DNA of 64,000 nucleotides from Rhodococcus sp. OK302 (GTDB lineage: Bacteria > Actinomycetota > Actinomycetes > Mycobacteriales > Mycobacteriaceae), in NCBI RefSeq assembly GCF_002245895.1, contig NZ_NPJZ01000001.1:1165001-1229000 (forward strand), written 5' to 3'. This document shows, in pieces, positions 8,993-17,043 of the stretch. The notes under the pieces were generated by a model. It did no database searches. It was not told where the DNA came from and worked only from the letters and a program-made list of their open reading frames with translations. Position 1 is the stretch's first letter. Each line of letters opens with the position of its first letter. The translations under genes were made by a program, and so were the position numbers.

Positions 8993-10543
8993 TCAGCTGA
9001 GTTTTTGTGTCCTCAACTCGTGACCCTTGGAGGTCTTGCAACGCCCGGTCTCGAGATCCCACTGCCAGCCGTGCAGGTTGCACGTGAGGTTATTGCCCTC
9101 CACCACACCGAATTTGGTGAGATCGGCCTTGAGGTGCGGGCAACGACGCTGAATTTCGTAGCCACCCATCTCGATGGATGCGGTGTCGTCGTGAGCTTCG
9201 GAGAACCAACCGTCGGCGTAGGCGATGCGCTCGTCGGTGAGGCACTTGAAGAACGTGTACAGGAACTCGTTGTAGCCGCCCACTCGCCACGCCTCGAAGC
9301 GGGTGGAGAGGAAGATGGTGTTGACCCAGTCGGGCTCGTCGTCGCGCAGGACTGTACGAACCAACTCGGGTGCGATGCGGAATCCGTAGCGGTACTTGCC
9401 TTCACCCTCGATGGGTGCACGGACGATTCGCTTCGGGAAGTCGAGAACCACGGTCTCGTCGCCCATTACGAGGCCGACCGGGTAGCCGATGCCGTCGCAG
9501 ATGACGTCGGACTGCGCCATGATCGGCTCGAACTTCGCCTTCAGAGGCTCGAGGAGAGGCTCGCCTTCGGCTGACGCCCACGTAGCTTTCTCGGCTGCGA
9601 GGACAGGCGCCATCTTCTTGGCCATGTTCTCGATGTACTCGGCCTTGTTCGAGAAGATAGCGTCTACATCGGCATCCGGAATCGGATGGGACAGAACAGC
9701 TTCCGAACCGTGAATTTCCACGGCCGAGCCGGGGATCATCAAGAGCCCGCCGTTGTTTCCGTGGATCCGCATCTGCTCGAGGAACACGATCTGGTCGGGG
9801 AAGATGTTGCCTTCGTCGCCGTGATCGTCGTTGAGGCTGCGCAAAGCGTCGTCAAGGAAGACCGGCGGGCCAGCCGACGGAACCACCCAGGTGGCGTCGA
9901 CCTGCTCGATGTAGCTACGGCAGCGGTCCATGCCACGCTGACGCTTCTGCTTACCGAAGTTGCGCTTGGTGCCGGTGGGGATGTCGTAAACCATCGGGTA
10001 CCAGATGGCGCCCGAGTACTGCAGAAGATGGATGTCGATCTTGCCGAACTGCTCGCCGAGCACATCCATGTCGACGGGACGAGCGTCGTTCATGTTGAAG
10101 CAGGTGGTCTCGCCGTCGGAAATCACGATGCCGGAGTCGCCGATCGGACCGTCGGCCGGGGCGCGCAACGCGATGATCATGATCTCCAGGTCACCCTTGG
10201 GGCCTGAAACGGTGTGCTTGACGGAGTCTTCGGTTTCGAAGAACTTGTGGAAGCCGAGTTTCTCGAGCTCACGCTTGAGATCCGGCACCGGATAGTCCGG
10301 CAACAGGACGGTGGCGTCCTTGTTGACGTGCTTGCTCAGGGTCTCCGGATCGAAATGATCCTTGTGGAGGTGCGACACGTAGAGGTAATCGCAATTGCCG
10401 ATGGCATCCCAGTCCAACTCCGTGTTGTCGGGGAACGGGAACCACGACGCGAAATAGGCGGGGTTGACCCACGGATCGCACAGGATTGATCCTGCAGTGG
10501 TCGAGATGTGAAATCCGGCGTGACCGACGCTGGTGACCTGCAC
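8993..10543 (-). CDS. Metallo-beta-lactamase fold protein with C-terminal Rieske [2Fe-2S] domain (Rv3818-like)
   Basis: The start is a GTG with a perfect AGGAGG at 10551-10556, seven bases upstream. The N-terminal domain is an MBL-fold hydrolase with the metal motif SHLHKDHFD (H58, H60, D62, H63). The C-terminal 60 residues form a Rieske centre: CPH (C468, H470) and CNLHGW (C488, H491). Length is 516 residues, the length I recall for M. tuberculosis Rv3818, which sits at the same end of this locus. The protein has no signal peptide and should be cytoplasmic. The domain pair is reminiscent of CMP-N-acetylneuraminate hydroxylase, but in the reverse order. Substrate is unknown; an oxygenase or hydroxylase linked to envelope precursors is a speculation from context. 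Confidence 0.85.
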   Translation of the reverse strand: MQVTSVGHAGFHISTTAGSILCDPWVNPAYFASWFPFPDNTELDWDAIGNCDYLYVSHLHKDHFDPETLSKHVNKDATVLLPDYPVPDLKRELEKLGFHKFFETEDSVKHTVSGPKGDLEIMIIALRAPADGPIGDSGIVISDGETTCFNMNDARPVDMDVLGEQFGKIDIHLLQYSGAIWYPMVYDIPTGTKRNFGKQKRQRGMDRCRSYIEQVDATWVVPSAGPPVFLDDALRSLNDDHGDEGNIFPDQIVFLEQMRIHGNNGGLLMIPGSAVEIHGSEAVLSHPIPDADVDAIFSNKAEYIENMAKKMAPVLAAEKATWASAEGEPLLEPLKAKFEPIMAQSDVICDGIGYPVGLVMGDETVVLDFPKRIVRAPIEGEGKYRYGFRIAPELVRTVLRDDEPDWVNTIFLSTRFEAWRVGGYNEFLYTFFKCLTDERIAYADGWFSEAHDDTASIEMGGYEIQRRCPHLKADLTKFGVVEGNNLTCNLHGWQWDLETGRCKTSKGHELRTQKLS

Positions 10544-10708
10544 TGGTATGCCTCCTGAAAGAGCTGAGCGACGCTACCAGCGTAGGCCCTCCGCGGATGG
10601 TCCTCGATCAAGCAACCCCGGAGCACTGCCAATAGGCCGACGTCACCGCTGAAAACGCCCGCCCGCACGGTGGGTCAGATCACGGGTTGGCGGCTAGGCT
10701 GGGGACCC

Positions 10709-11464
10709 GTGGACCCCGTATACAGAACAGTCATCGGCATCGCCCGTACCGTCTTCGCATTCGAAGGCCTGAAGTTCTCGGTCCAGGGTGATCGAAACAT
10801 GCCAGCATCCGGTGGTGCGGTGATCGCCATCAACCACACCGGATACATGGACTTCACGTATGCGGGTCTGCCGGCGCGCACGCCTAAGCGCTACATCCGG
10901 TTCATGGCCAAGAAGGAAGTTTTCGACAACAAGATTTCCGGGCCGATCATGCGCGCGCTCAAGCACATCCCGGTGGATCGCGGCGCCGGCGCCGATTCCT
11001 ACCAGGCTGCCGTCGACTTCTTGAAGAGTGGCGAACTGGTGGGTGTGTACCCGGAGGCGACGATCAGCCGAAGCTTCGAGATCAAGGAATTCAAGTCCGG
11101 TGCCGCTCGCATGGCAATCGAGGCCGGTGTTCCGATCATCCCCGTCGCGATCTGGGGTGCGCAGCGCGTCTGGACCAAGGGGTTCCCGAAGCGATTGGGA
11201 CGCACCAACACTCCGATCTCGATCGTGGTCGGTGAGCCGATCGCCCCGTTCGAACCGGCCAGTGAATTGACCGCGAAGCTGCGCTCGACGATGCAGGAAC
11301 TGCTGCTCGAAGCGCAGAAGGGCTACCAGCACCCGGCCGGTGAATACTGGGTACCGGCGCGATTCGGCGGCAGCGCACCCACCCTCGAACAAGCCGACAA
11401 GATGGACGCCGAAGAAGCCGAGGCAAAAGCGAAAGCGCGCGAGGCACGTAAGTCGGAAGGATGA
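10709..11464 (+). CDS. PlsC-type 1-acylglycerol-3-phosphate acyltransferase family protein
   Basis: The protein has the acyltransferase block I NHTGYMD (an H-x4-D motif) and the block III signature YPEATIS. Length from GTG 10709 is 251 residues, matching the small acyltransferases Rv3814c-Rv3816c in M. tuberculosis. The GTG at 10709 (VDPVYRTVIGIAR) is preferred to the in-frame GTG at 10670 because it aligns with the start of the next paralogue (MTVEPVYSAVEGIAR) and has GGGGA upstream. The family transfers acyl chains to lysophosphatidate or a similar acceptor at the inner membrane. It is the first gene of a tight unit with a second acyltransferase four bases downstream. Exact acceptor unknown. 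Confidence 0.85.
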   Translation: MDPVYRTVIGIARTVFAFEGLKFSVQGDRNMPASGGAVIAINHTGYMDFTYAGLPARTPKRYIRFMAKKEVFDNKISGPIMRALKHIPVDRGAGADSYQAAVDFLKSGELVGVYPEATISRSFEIKEFKSGAARMAIEAGVPIIPVAIWGAQRVWTKGFPKRLGRTNTPISIVVGEPIAPFEPASELTAKLRSTMQELLLEAQKGYQHPAGEYWVPARFGGSAPTLEQADKMDAEEAEAKAKAREARKSEG

Positions 11465-11468
11465 GCTG

Positions 11469-12203
11469 ATGACCGTCGAACCCGTCTACAGCGCAGTTGA
11501 GGGCATCGCGCGTGTCCTCTGCCGCCTTCAGGGTTTGGCGGTCACCCGCACGGGACTCGAGAACATTCCGCCTACGGGCGGCGCGGTACTGGCGATCAAT
11601 CACACGAGCTACCTCGATTTTGTCCAGGCAGCTCTCGCGGTGGGTGAAACGAAGCGCAAGCTTCGGTTGATGGCAAAAACGGAACTGGCCGACAACAAGA
11701 TTCTCGGTTTCCTCATGCGCGGCTGCGGCGTCATCGAAGTGGATCGGTCCGCCGGTGCCGAGGCCTTCCGGGTCGGCGTCGACGCCCTACGTCGTGGCGA
11801 GTTGGTGGGTGTGTACCCGGAGGCGACGATCAGCCGGAGCTTCGAGATCAAGGAATTCAAGTCCGGTGCCGCCCGCATGGCCATCGAAGCGGGCGTTCCG
11901 ATCATTCCGGTGATTGTCTGGGGCGCCCAGCGGCTCGTCACCAAAGGTGGTCCGAAGAACTTGGGCCGCAACAAGTTTCCGATATCCGTCGAAGTTGGCT
12001 CCGCGATCGAACCCGTCGAGCCGGCCGACGCCCTCAGCGAGATTCTGCGCATCGAGATGGACGCAATTTTGCACCACGTCCAGGACGGTTTCGTTCACGA
12101 ACCGGGTGCGTATTGGGTGCCGCGTCGACTCGGGGGAGGGGCGCCGACGCCCGAGGAAGCCGCCGCGATCGATGCGCAGGAACGCGCGAAGAGAGCCCGC
12201 TGA
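11469..12203 (+). CDS. PlsC-type acyltransferase, second paralogue
   Basis: ATG 11469 follows GGAAGGA and lies four bases after the previous stop, so the two genes are almost certainly co-transcribed. Predicted 244 residues with block I NHTSYLD, a FLMRGCGVIEVDR segment and YPEATIS. It is a tandem duplicate of the upstream gene. A 79-bp stretch (11803-11881) is nearly identical to the upstream copy at DNA level. The function is probably acylation of a glycerolipid or envelope lipid acceptor. The C-terminus (AQERAKRAR) is basic and its last codons lie in a 22-bp tandem duplication. Confidence 0.85.
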   Translation: MTVEPVYSAVEGIARVLCRLQGLAVTRTGLENIPPTGGAVLAINHTSYLDFVQAALAVGETKRKLRLMAKTELADNKILGFLMRGCGVIEVDRSAGAEAFRVGVDALRRGELVGVYPEATISRSFEIKEFKSGAARMAIEAGVPIIPVIVWGAQRLVTKGGPKNLGRNKFPISVEVGSAIEPVEPADALSEILRIEMDAILHHVQDGFVHEPGAYWVPRRLGGGAPTPEEAAAIDAQERAKRAR

Positions 12204-12229
12204 GCCTGCGAAGAGAGCCAGCTGAGCGC
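12186..12229 (+). repeat. 22-bp tandem duplication across a stop codon
   Basis: GCGAAGAGAGCC(C/A)GCTGAGC is present twice back to back (12186-12207 and 12208-12229). The first copy contains the stop codon of the second acyltransferase gene. Confidence 0.85.
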
Positions 12230-12262
12230 ACCGCTGTCGTACCTGACAGGCACAATGGCGGA

Positions 12263-13102
12263 GTGAGCCCAGACCGTCAGATCAGCCCAGACCGTCCAAC
12301 CATGGTCGCGACCGATGTCGACGGCACCCTTATCAACGACGACGAGCTGGTCAGTGCCCGTACTCGCGAGGTCATTCACGCCGTCGTGGAATCGGGAACA
12401 CCGTTCGTGCTGGCGACCGGGCGCCCACCGCGCTGGATTTCGCCGGTAGTCGAAAGTTTGGGCTACGCGCCGTTGTCCATCTGCGCCAACGGCGCGGTTG
12501 TCTACGACAGTTACACGGACCGCGTGCTCAGTGCCGCAACACTCTCGGTCGAGGCGCTTGTCGAACTCTCGGAGTTGGCGCTCCACGCACTTCCCGGTGC
12601 CGGCCTGGCGGCTGAACGAGTGGGCGCCAGTGCCCACGACGCCGCAACACCGCAGTTCGTAAGCTCACCCGACTACGAACATGCCTGGCTCAACCCCGAC
12701 AACACCGAGATGTCGGAGGACGACGTGCTGGCCGCGCCGGCCGTCAAACTGCTGATCCGTCGGCCCGGCATGACCAGCACCGCGATGTACGACGCCTTGG
12801 CCCCGCACGTCGGGACTCTCGCCGACATGACGTTTTCCACGGAAAACGGTCTGATCGAGCTCTCGGCGCCGGGTGTCACGAAGGCATCGGGCCTGGTGAG
12901 TGCGGCCGAGCAGTTCGGGTTCGATCTCTCCGGGCTGGTTGCGTTCGGTGACATGCCCAACGACATCCCGATGCTTGCACTGGCAGATCTCGGCGTCGCA
13001 ATGGGCAACGCGCACGCCGATGCCAAGGCCGCCGCCGACGAGGTCACCGACACCAATTCTCGTGACGGGGTAGCAAAAGTCCTCGGGCGCTGGTGGTTGT
13101 AA
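12263..13102 (+). CDS. HAD-superfamily Cof-type phosphatase
   Basis: The protein has the HAD nucleophile motif DVDGTLI near the N-terminus (D18 and D20 from the GTG at 12263), the motif II region VLATGRPPRW, and a motif IV-like FGDMPNDIPML near the C-terminus. This fits the Cof/IIB subfamily, which dephosphorylates sugar phosphates or nucleotides in the cytoplasm. From GTG 12263 it has 279 residues, close to M. tuberculosis Rv3813c, which occupies the same place beside the acyltransferases. GTG 12263 has a GGCGGA-like ribosome site overlapping it; ATG 12301 is an alternative. It is probably part of the acyltransferase operon. Substrate unknown. Confidence 0.82.
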   Translation: MSPDRQISPDRPTMVATDVDGTLINDDELVSARTREVIHAVVESGTPFVLATGRPPRWISPVVESLGYAPLSICANGAVVYDSYTDRVLSAATLSVEALVELSELALHALPGAGLAAERVGASAHDAATPQFVSSPDYEHAWLNPDNTEMSEDDVLAAPAVKLLIRRPGMTSTAMYDALAPHVGTLADMTFSTENGLIELSAPGVTKASGLVSAAEQFGFDLSGLVAFGDMPNDIPMLALADLGVAMGNAHADAKAAADEVTDTNSRDGVAKVLGRWWL

Positions 13103-13121
13103 TACACACCAGCGCCCGAGG
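13081..13121. terminator. Hairpin between convergent genes
   Basis: A perfect 15-bp inverted repeat (13081-13095 with 13107-13121) lies over the end of the HAD gene and faces the convergent amidase gene. There is no clear T run, so the termination strength is uncertain. Confidence 0.65.
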
Positions 13122-13142
13122 GTGAATCTAGCTCTGAAACTG

Positions 13143-15068
13143 TTAGCCGACAGCCTTCATGATCTGGGTGACGATGCCCGTGACCTGGTTGAAGATCAGG
13201 GAACCGTTCTCGAAGTCACTACGGAATCCGTCCGGAATCAAGTACTCGTCCGAAATGGGGAGTCCGAGAACACCGGAGTCGGATCCGAAGCTCTGCCAAG
13301 CCTTGAAGATCTCACCGAGGACGGTGTACACGCCGCCGTTGGGGGAGGTGTAGATAGCGCCGTTCTGGAACAACGCTCCCAGGTTGCCGAACTTCGCCTG
13401 CAGTTCGCCCGTGATCGCCTCACCAAGACGGCCCAGGTCGCCACCTTCGGCGATCCACTTCTGAACCAGCGGTGAACTGTCGGTCATCTTGATGACCTGG
13501 TTGACCAGGTCATTGACGGAACCGGTGCCACCCGCGACCGTGTCGGCAGGTGTCTGAGGCTTGGGGTTCGGCTTGGGGTTCGGTACGTTCGGGCTGGGGT
13601 TGCTCGGGCCGGCCCCGTTTGCGGCTGCGGCTGCGATCTGACGAATTTCGCCCATGTGGGAGTACGCCGCATTGCCCGGGCACTCGGTGTATCCGACGTC
13701 GCGGTGCGCGAAGATGATCGGCAGCGTGACAGCAGCTCCTTGCGGGTACTGCGTGAACTCGGTGCCTTCGGAGTACATGACGGTGGTGCCCAGCGGATTG
13801 AGTCCGGCCTTCTTGAGCTTCCATCCGAGGAACTGGCCAACCGAGTTCAGCATTGCCTGCGAAGGCTGCACGGTGGAGTAGTCACCCATCATCGCGATGC
13901 CGGTGGTGTTCTCGTTGAAGCCGCCGGCGTGAGCGCCCTGAACCGGCCTGTCGAGTCCGCCTGCGCGGCCTTCGAAAATCTGACCGTACTTGTCGACGAG
14001 GGCGTTGTATCCGACGTCGCACCAGCCCAGAGTCTGCGCGTGGTAGGCGTAGATGCCGCGGACGATCTCGGCTGATTCGGCCTTGGAGTAGTTGTTGTTA
14101 CCGGCGGTGTGGTGCACGGTCGCGCCGCCCAGGCCGTCGTCGTACGTCGGATTCTGGCACCGCTTGGACTCGTCGGCACCCCACTGCGCGCGAGTAATCA
14201 CTGCCGGCCCGCCAGTGGCGATCGGCGCGGCAACTGTCTGCAGATTGGCGTCAGCCCCACGAGCGCTCGGATCGATCAGCACAGCGGTGACGGCGTCGGC
14301 GGTGGTCTCGACCTGATGGAGCGGCTTGGATACCGATGCCGGGGTGTAACCGAGTTCGCCCTCGGCAACAGGAGCTTCAGCAACAGGAGCTTCGGCAACT
14401 GGCGCTTCAGCCACCGGTGCGGCTGCGGGTGCCAGTTCTGCGACCGGTGCCGGTGCGCTCGGCGGCGTCAGGATCTGGATGGCCTTGGTAAGGCCGACAT
14501 ACACGGGTTCAGTCGCGCTGCCGCTGTTCGTGGCCTGGTCAGAGCTTGCGGAATCAATGGCGTCGGGTGTGAACCACGGGCCCCAGATGCCGTCTTCGGA
14601 CAGGGCGCGGATCTTGGACTTCGCCGAGTCGACGGTGTCGGAGGTCAATGCAACCATGCTGAAAGGAGTGTCGCGGGTCAGTTGCTTGACGACGGCTCCG
14701 GGTACTTCTTCGCTCTGAACCGGGGTTTCGGTGACGGCGCCGGGGGCTGCGGGAGCCGGGAGCAGTTCCGTCGGAATCGTGATTCCGGCCGGAAGCTGGA
14801 GATCCTTGGGGATCAGGCTCTTGAGATCGCTCAGGTTGATGTCGGGCAGATCGAGGCCGGTCAGCTCCTTGATCGGAATGATGATGTCCGGAACCGACGC
14901 GAGGAGTATTTCCGAGATCTGGGTGGGGGCCACCACGGATGACGATTCGTTTGCCGAACGGACATCGGGCGTGGATTCGGTGAGGCCGTATACCGCAAAC
15001 GGACTTGCGACAGCCAGTACGGCTACGGCCCCAAGTACGAATGAGGTCTTAGGTCGACGGTGTGGCAA
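13143..15068 (-). CDS. Exported PGRP-type N-acetylmuramoyl-L-alanine amidase with LGFP repeats
   Basis: The start is a TTG with a strong GAGGAG seven bases upstream. A signal peptide (FVLGAVAVLAVASPFAVYG) leads to an extracellular protein of 641 residues. Residues about 290-470 form an amidase_2/PGRP domain with VHHTAGNN, GRAGG, and HRDVGYTECPG holding the likely zinc ligands. A Pro-rich linker (about 480-510) leads to C-terminal LGFP-type repeats (VLGLPISDEY) typical of wall-anchored proteins of mycolata. A low-complexity stretch repeats PVAEA four times before the amidase domain. It probably cleaves stem peptides from peptidoglycan or recognises peptidoglycan. M. tuberculosis Rv3811 is the likely positional counterpart. 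Confidence 0.85.
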   Translation of the reverse strand: MPHRRPKTSFVLGAVAVLAVASPFAVYGLTESTPDVRSANESSSVVAPTQISEILLASVPDIIIPIKELTGLDLPDINLSDLKSLIPKDLQLPAGITIPTELLPAPAAPGAVTETPVQSEEVPGAVVKQLTRDTPFSMVALTSDTVDSAKSKIRALSEDGIWGPWFTPDAIDSASSDQATNSGSATEPVYVGLTKAIQILTPPSAPAPVAELAPAAAPVAEAPVAEAPVAEAPVAEGELGYTPASVSKPLHQVETTADAVTAVLIDPSARGADANLQTVAAPIATGGPAVITRAQWGADESKRCQNPTYDDGLGGATVHHTAGNNNYSKAESAEIVRGIYAYHAQTLGWCDVGYNALVDKYGQIFEGRAGGLDRPVQGAHAGGFNENTTGIAMMGDYSTVQPSQAMLNSVGQFLGWKLKKAGLNPLGTTVMYSEGTEFTQYPQGAAVTLPIIFAHRDVGYTECPGNAAYSHMGEIRQIAAAAANGAGPSNPSPNVPNPKPNPKPQTPADTVAGGTGSVNDLVNQVIKMTDSSPLVQKWIAEGGDLGRLGEAITGELQAKFGNLGALFQNGAIYTSPNGGVYTVLGEIFKAWQSFGSDSGVLGLPISDEYLIPDGFRSDFENGSLIFNQVTGIVTQIMKAVG

Positions 15069-15398
15069 GGGGATACTCCTCGGTTGTAGTTACTTACGAG
15101 CGAATTTCAGGGCCGGTTACGGCCTCGAGTGGAATTGACCCGAACCGGATCCGAGCAGGTCGGAGGCCGTGTTTCGCGGATCAACGCCGTCTTTCGGACG
15201 CATATGTCTGCAACTCGTGATGCTGGTGTGACTCATGTGACTGGTGTTGCTAAGTCCGGGCACTCTTGCAACACTAGTCACACAAGTCCATAACGCTCAA
15301 CCTTAGGGTGAGACTTTACTCAATCGTTGTGGACTGGACCACGTGCGGAGACCCGACTTCGCAACCCCGTGAGTCCAGCGGTGATCAGGAGAGCGTCG
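15069..15398. promoter_or_regulatory. Divergent promoter region between amidase and SpoIID-domain genes
   Basis: This 330-bp gene-free stretch must hold the promoters of two divergent wall-enzyme genes. A 15-bp inverted repeat (15236-15250 with 15268-15282, one mismatch, arms TGTGACTGGTGTTGC-like) is embedded in a cluster of GTGACT/AGTCAC motifs. I do not recognise the regulator; no convincing -35/-10 pair could be fixed by eye. Confidence 0.5.
15236..15282. repeat. 15-bp inverted repeat, candidate operator
   Basis: The arms 15236-15250 and 15268-15282 are complementary with one mismatch and a 17-base spacer. Another GTGTGACT lies just upstream at 15227. It could be a regulator site or an RNA hairpin in a leader. 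Confidence 0.55.
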
Positions 15399-16952
15399 AT
15401 GGCGAAGAGTAGAAGAAGCGGAACTGCAGGTAAGACGCCTGGTGGGCGCTACTTTTTGGTGGGCGGGCCCGGCCGACGACGCTCCGTGATGCGTATCTCG
15501 GTGCTGGGACTGGTTCCCGCCCTCGCTCTGGGAATCGCCGTCGGCGGAATCGGGGCGTTCCAAGTCGACGAACCGTCGATCGTGCCCGCAGTCTCCGCCG
15601 ACACTCAATTCACCCTGTCCGGTCACGGCAACGGACACGGCCGCGGAATGGGGCAGTGGGGTGCCTACGGTTACGCCAAAAACCAAGGATGGTCCGGCGA
15701 GCGAATTCTCAGCCACTATTACGGCGGCACTCTGCTCGACACCATGCCGCCCGCTCAGATGAGTGTGCGACTCACCGCTCAGGACAACGCGACGCTCGAC
15801 GTCTATTCCGCCGCCGGGATGGTCGTGAACGGGCAGCGCACTGCTCCGGGGGAAGCTGCGCACCTGACGGCTTTGCCGGGCGGCGGCGCAAATGTGGTTG
15901 TCACCAGCGGGTGCGGCGGCGGAGTGGTCTGGGAAGCGGTCACGGATCATCCGTGGGTGGATCCGATCGACTTGTCTCCGGATCGGCCTGCCGATCAGTT
16001 CTTGACGTTGTGCGACAACAACTCTCCGTATCGGGGTGCGCTCGGAGTTGTGCTCGACGACGGGTCCGCGCGGACCGTCAATCTGGTCGACATGGAGGAT
16101 TACCTTCTTGGTGTTGTTCCGGTCGAGGCCAAGGCTGACTGGGCTGACAGTGGCGGAGCGGAGGCATTGCGGGCGCAGGCTGTAGCAGCACGTTCGTACG
16201 CTGCCGTCGAACATCGAAGCTCTTACGCGGATACCTGCGACACGCAGGATTGCCAGGTGTACGGCGGTGCGGGCAAGGAGGATCCTCGCACTACGGAAGC
16301 CGTGCGCACCACCAGCGGAGCTGTACTTTCGCGTGACGGACAGATTGTGGCAACCGAATTCTCTTCATCCACAGGTGGTTACAGTTCCGGCGGTGAGTTC
16401 CCCGCAGTTGCCGACGAAGGTGACACCATTGCTCCCACCCATGACTGGACTCAGACATTGACTGCGGGAGAGATCGCGGAAGCATTCGGAGTCGGTGAAC
16501 TGCAGTCGTTGAAGGTTGTCTCCCGTAACGGGCTGGGGAATGGCGGCGGCCGCGTGACTGCGCTCGAGGTTGTGGGCACGAATGCCACCGTCGGTGTGAC
16601 GGGAGCACAGGCAAGGGTGAAACTGGGGCTGAAATCCGACTGGTTCACTATCGGTAATGACGTTGATGTGGTAGCGCCTCCGGTGCCGGAATCCTCAGTG
16701 TCGGAACTAAATTCGTCAATTTCGCAAGCGTCCGGTACGGTTGGCGAGACGCAGATCGATGCGAAGTATCGCGAATTCGGGGGTCCCTCCGGTTCCCTCG
16801 GTGCTCCGGCCGGACCGGAGATGCAGTTACCGTCCGAGGCCGGCACCTTCCGCGTTTACGAGAACGGGACCATCATCTGGACAAAGGTTTTGGGTGCGCA
16901 GGTAGTAGATGCCAACGTGCTCCGCGAGTGGATACCGACGGGCGAAAGCTAG
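15399..16952 (+). CDS. Exported SpoIID/LytB-domain protein
   Basis: ATG 15399 has AGGAGAG five bases upstream and is preferred to the in-frame GTG at 15327. The protein has 517 residues. An N-terminal membrane segment or signal sequence (about 31-50, LGLVPALALGIAVGGIGAF) follows a basic region. The SpoIID region contains MEDYLLGVVPVEA and ALRAQAVAARSYA, conserved in lytic transglycosylase-like SpoIID proteins that cleave glycan strands. It starts with GHGNGHGRGMGQWGAYGYA. The last 70 residues contain a single LGFP-like unit (KYREFGGPSGSLGAPAG). It faces the LGFP-containing amidase across a shared promoter region, suggesting co-regulated peptidoglycan remodelling. Catalytic activity in actinobacterial members is not certain. 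Confidence 0.83.
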   Translation: MAKSRRSGTAGKTPGGRYFLVGGPGRRRSVMRISVLGLVPALALGIAVGGIGAFQVDEPSIVPAVSADTQFTLSGHGNGHGRGMGQWGAYGYAKNQGWSGERILSHYYGGTLLDTMPPAQMSVRLTAQDNATLDVYSAAGMVVNGQRTAPGEAAHLTALPGGGANVVVTSGCGGGVVWEAVTDHPWVDPIDLSPDRPADQFLTLCDNNSPYRGALGVVLDDGSARTVNLVDMEDYLLGVVPVEAKADWADSGGAEALRAQAVAARSYAAVEHRSSYADTCDTQDCQVYGGAGKEDPRTTEAVRTTSGAVLSRDGQIVATEFSSSTGGYSSGGEFPAVADEGDTIAPTHDWTQTLTAGEIAEAFGVGELQSLKVVSRNGLGNGGGRVTALEVVGTNATVGVTGAQARVKLGLKSDWFTIGNDVDVVAPPVPESSVSELNSSISQASGTVGETQIDAKYREFGGPSGSLGAPAGPEMQLPSEAGTFRVYENGTIIWTKVLGAQVVDANVLREWIPTGES

Positions 16953-16989
16953 GGGAAGGTCGGTCGGTAGCACCTCGCACGAAACGGCT

Positions 16990-17026
16990 CTGAAGGGTTC
17001 CACCGCAATCCGGTGGGGCCCTTCAG
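16990..17026. terminator. Bidirectional hairpin between convergent genes
   Basis: CTGAAGGG...CCCTTCAG enclosing CCACCG...CGGTGG (16990-17026) forms a long stem with a five-base loop between the SpoIID-domain gene and the convergent PucR gene. Confidence 0.75.
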
Positions 17027-17043
17027 GTCGTTCAGCACCCGGC

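Noticed and set aside
10544..10708. tRNA gene near the acyltransferases
   Set aside because: No cloverleaf with T-arm and acceptor stem could be drawn; the region only holds divergent start signals.
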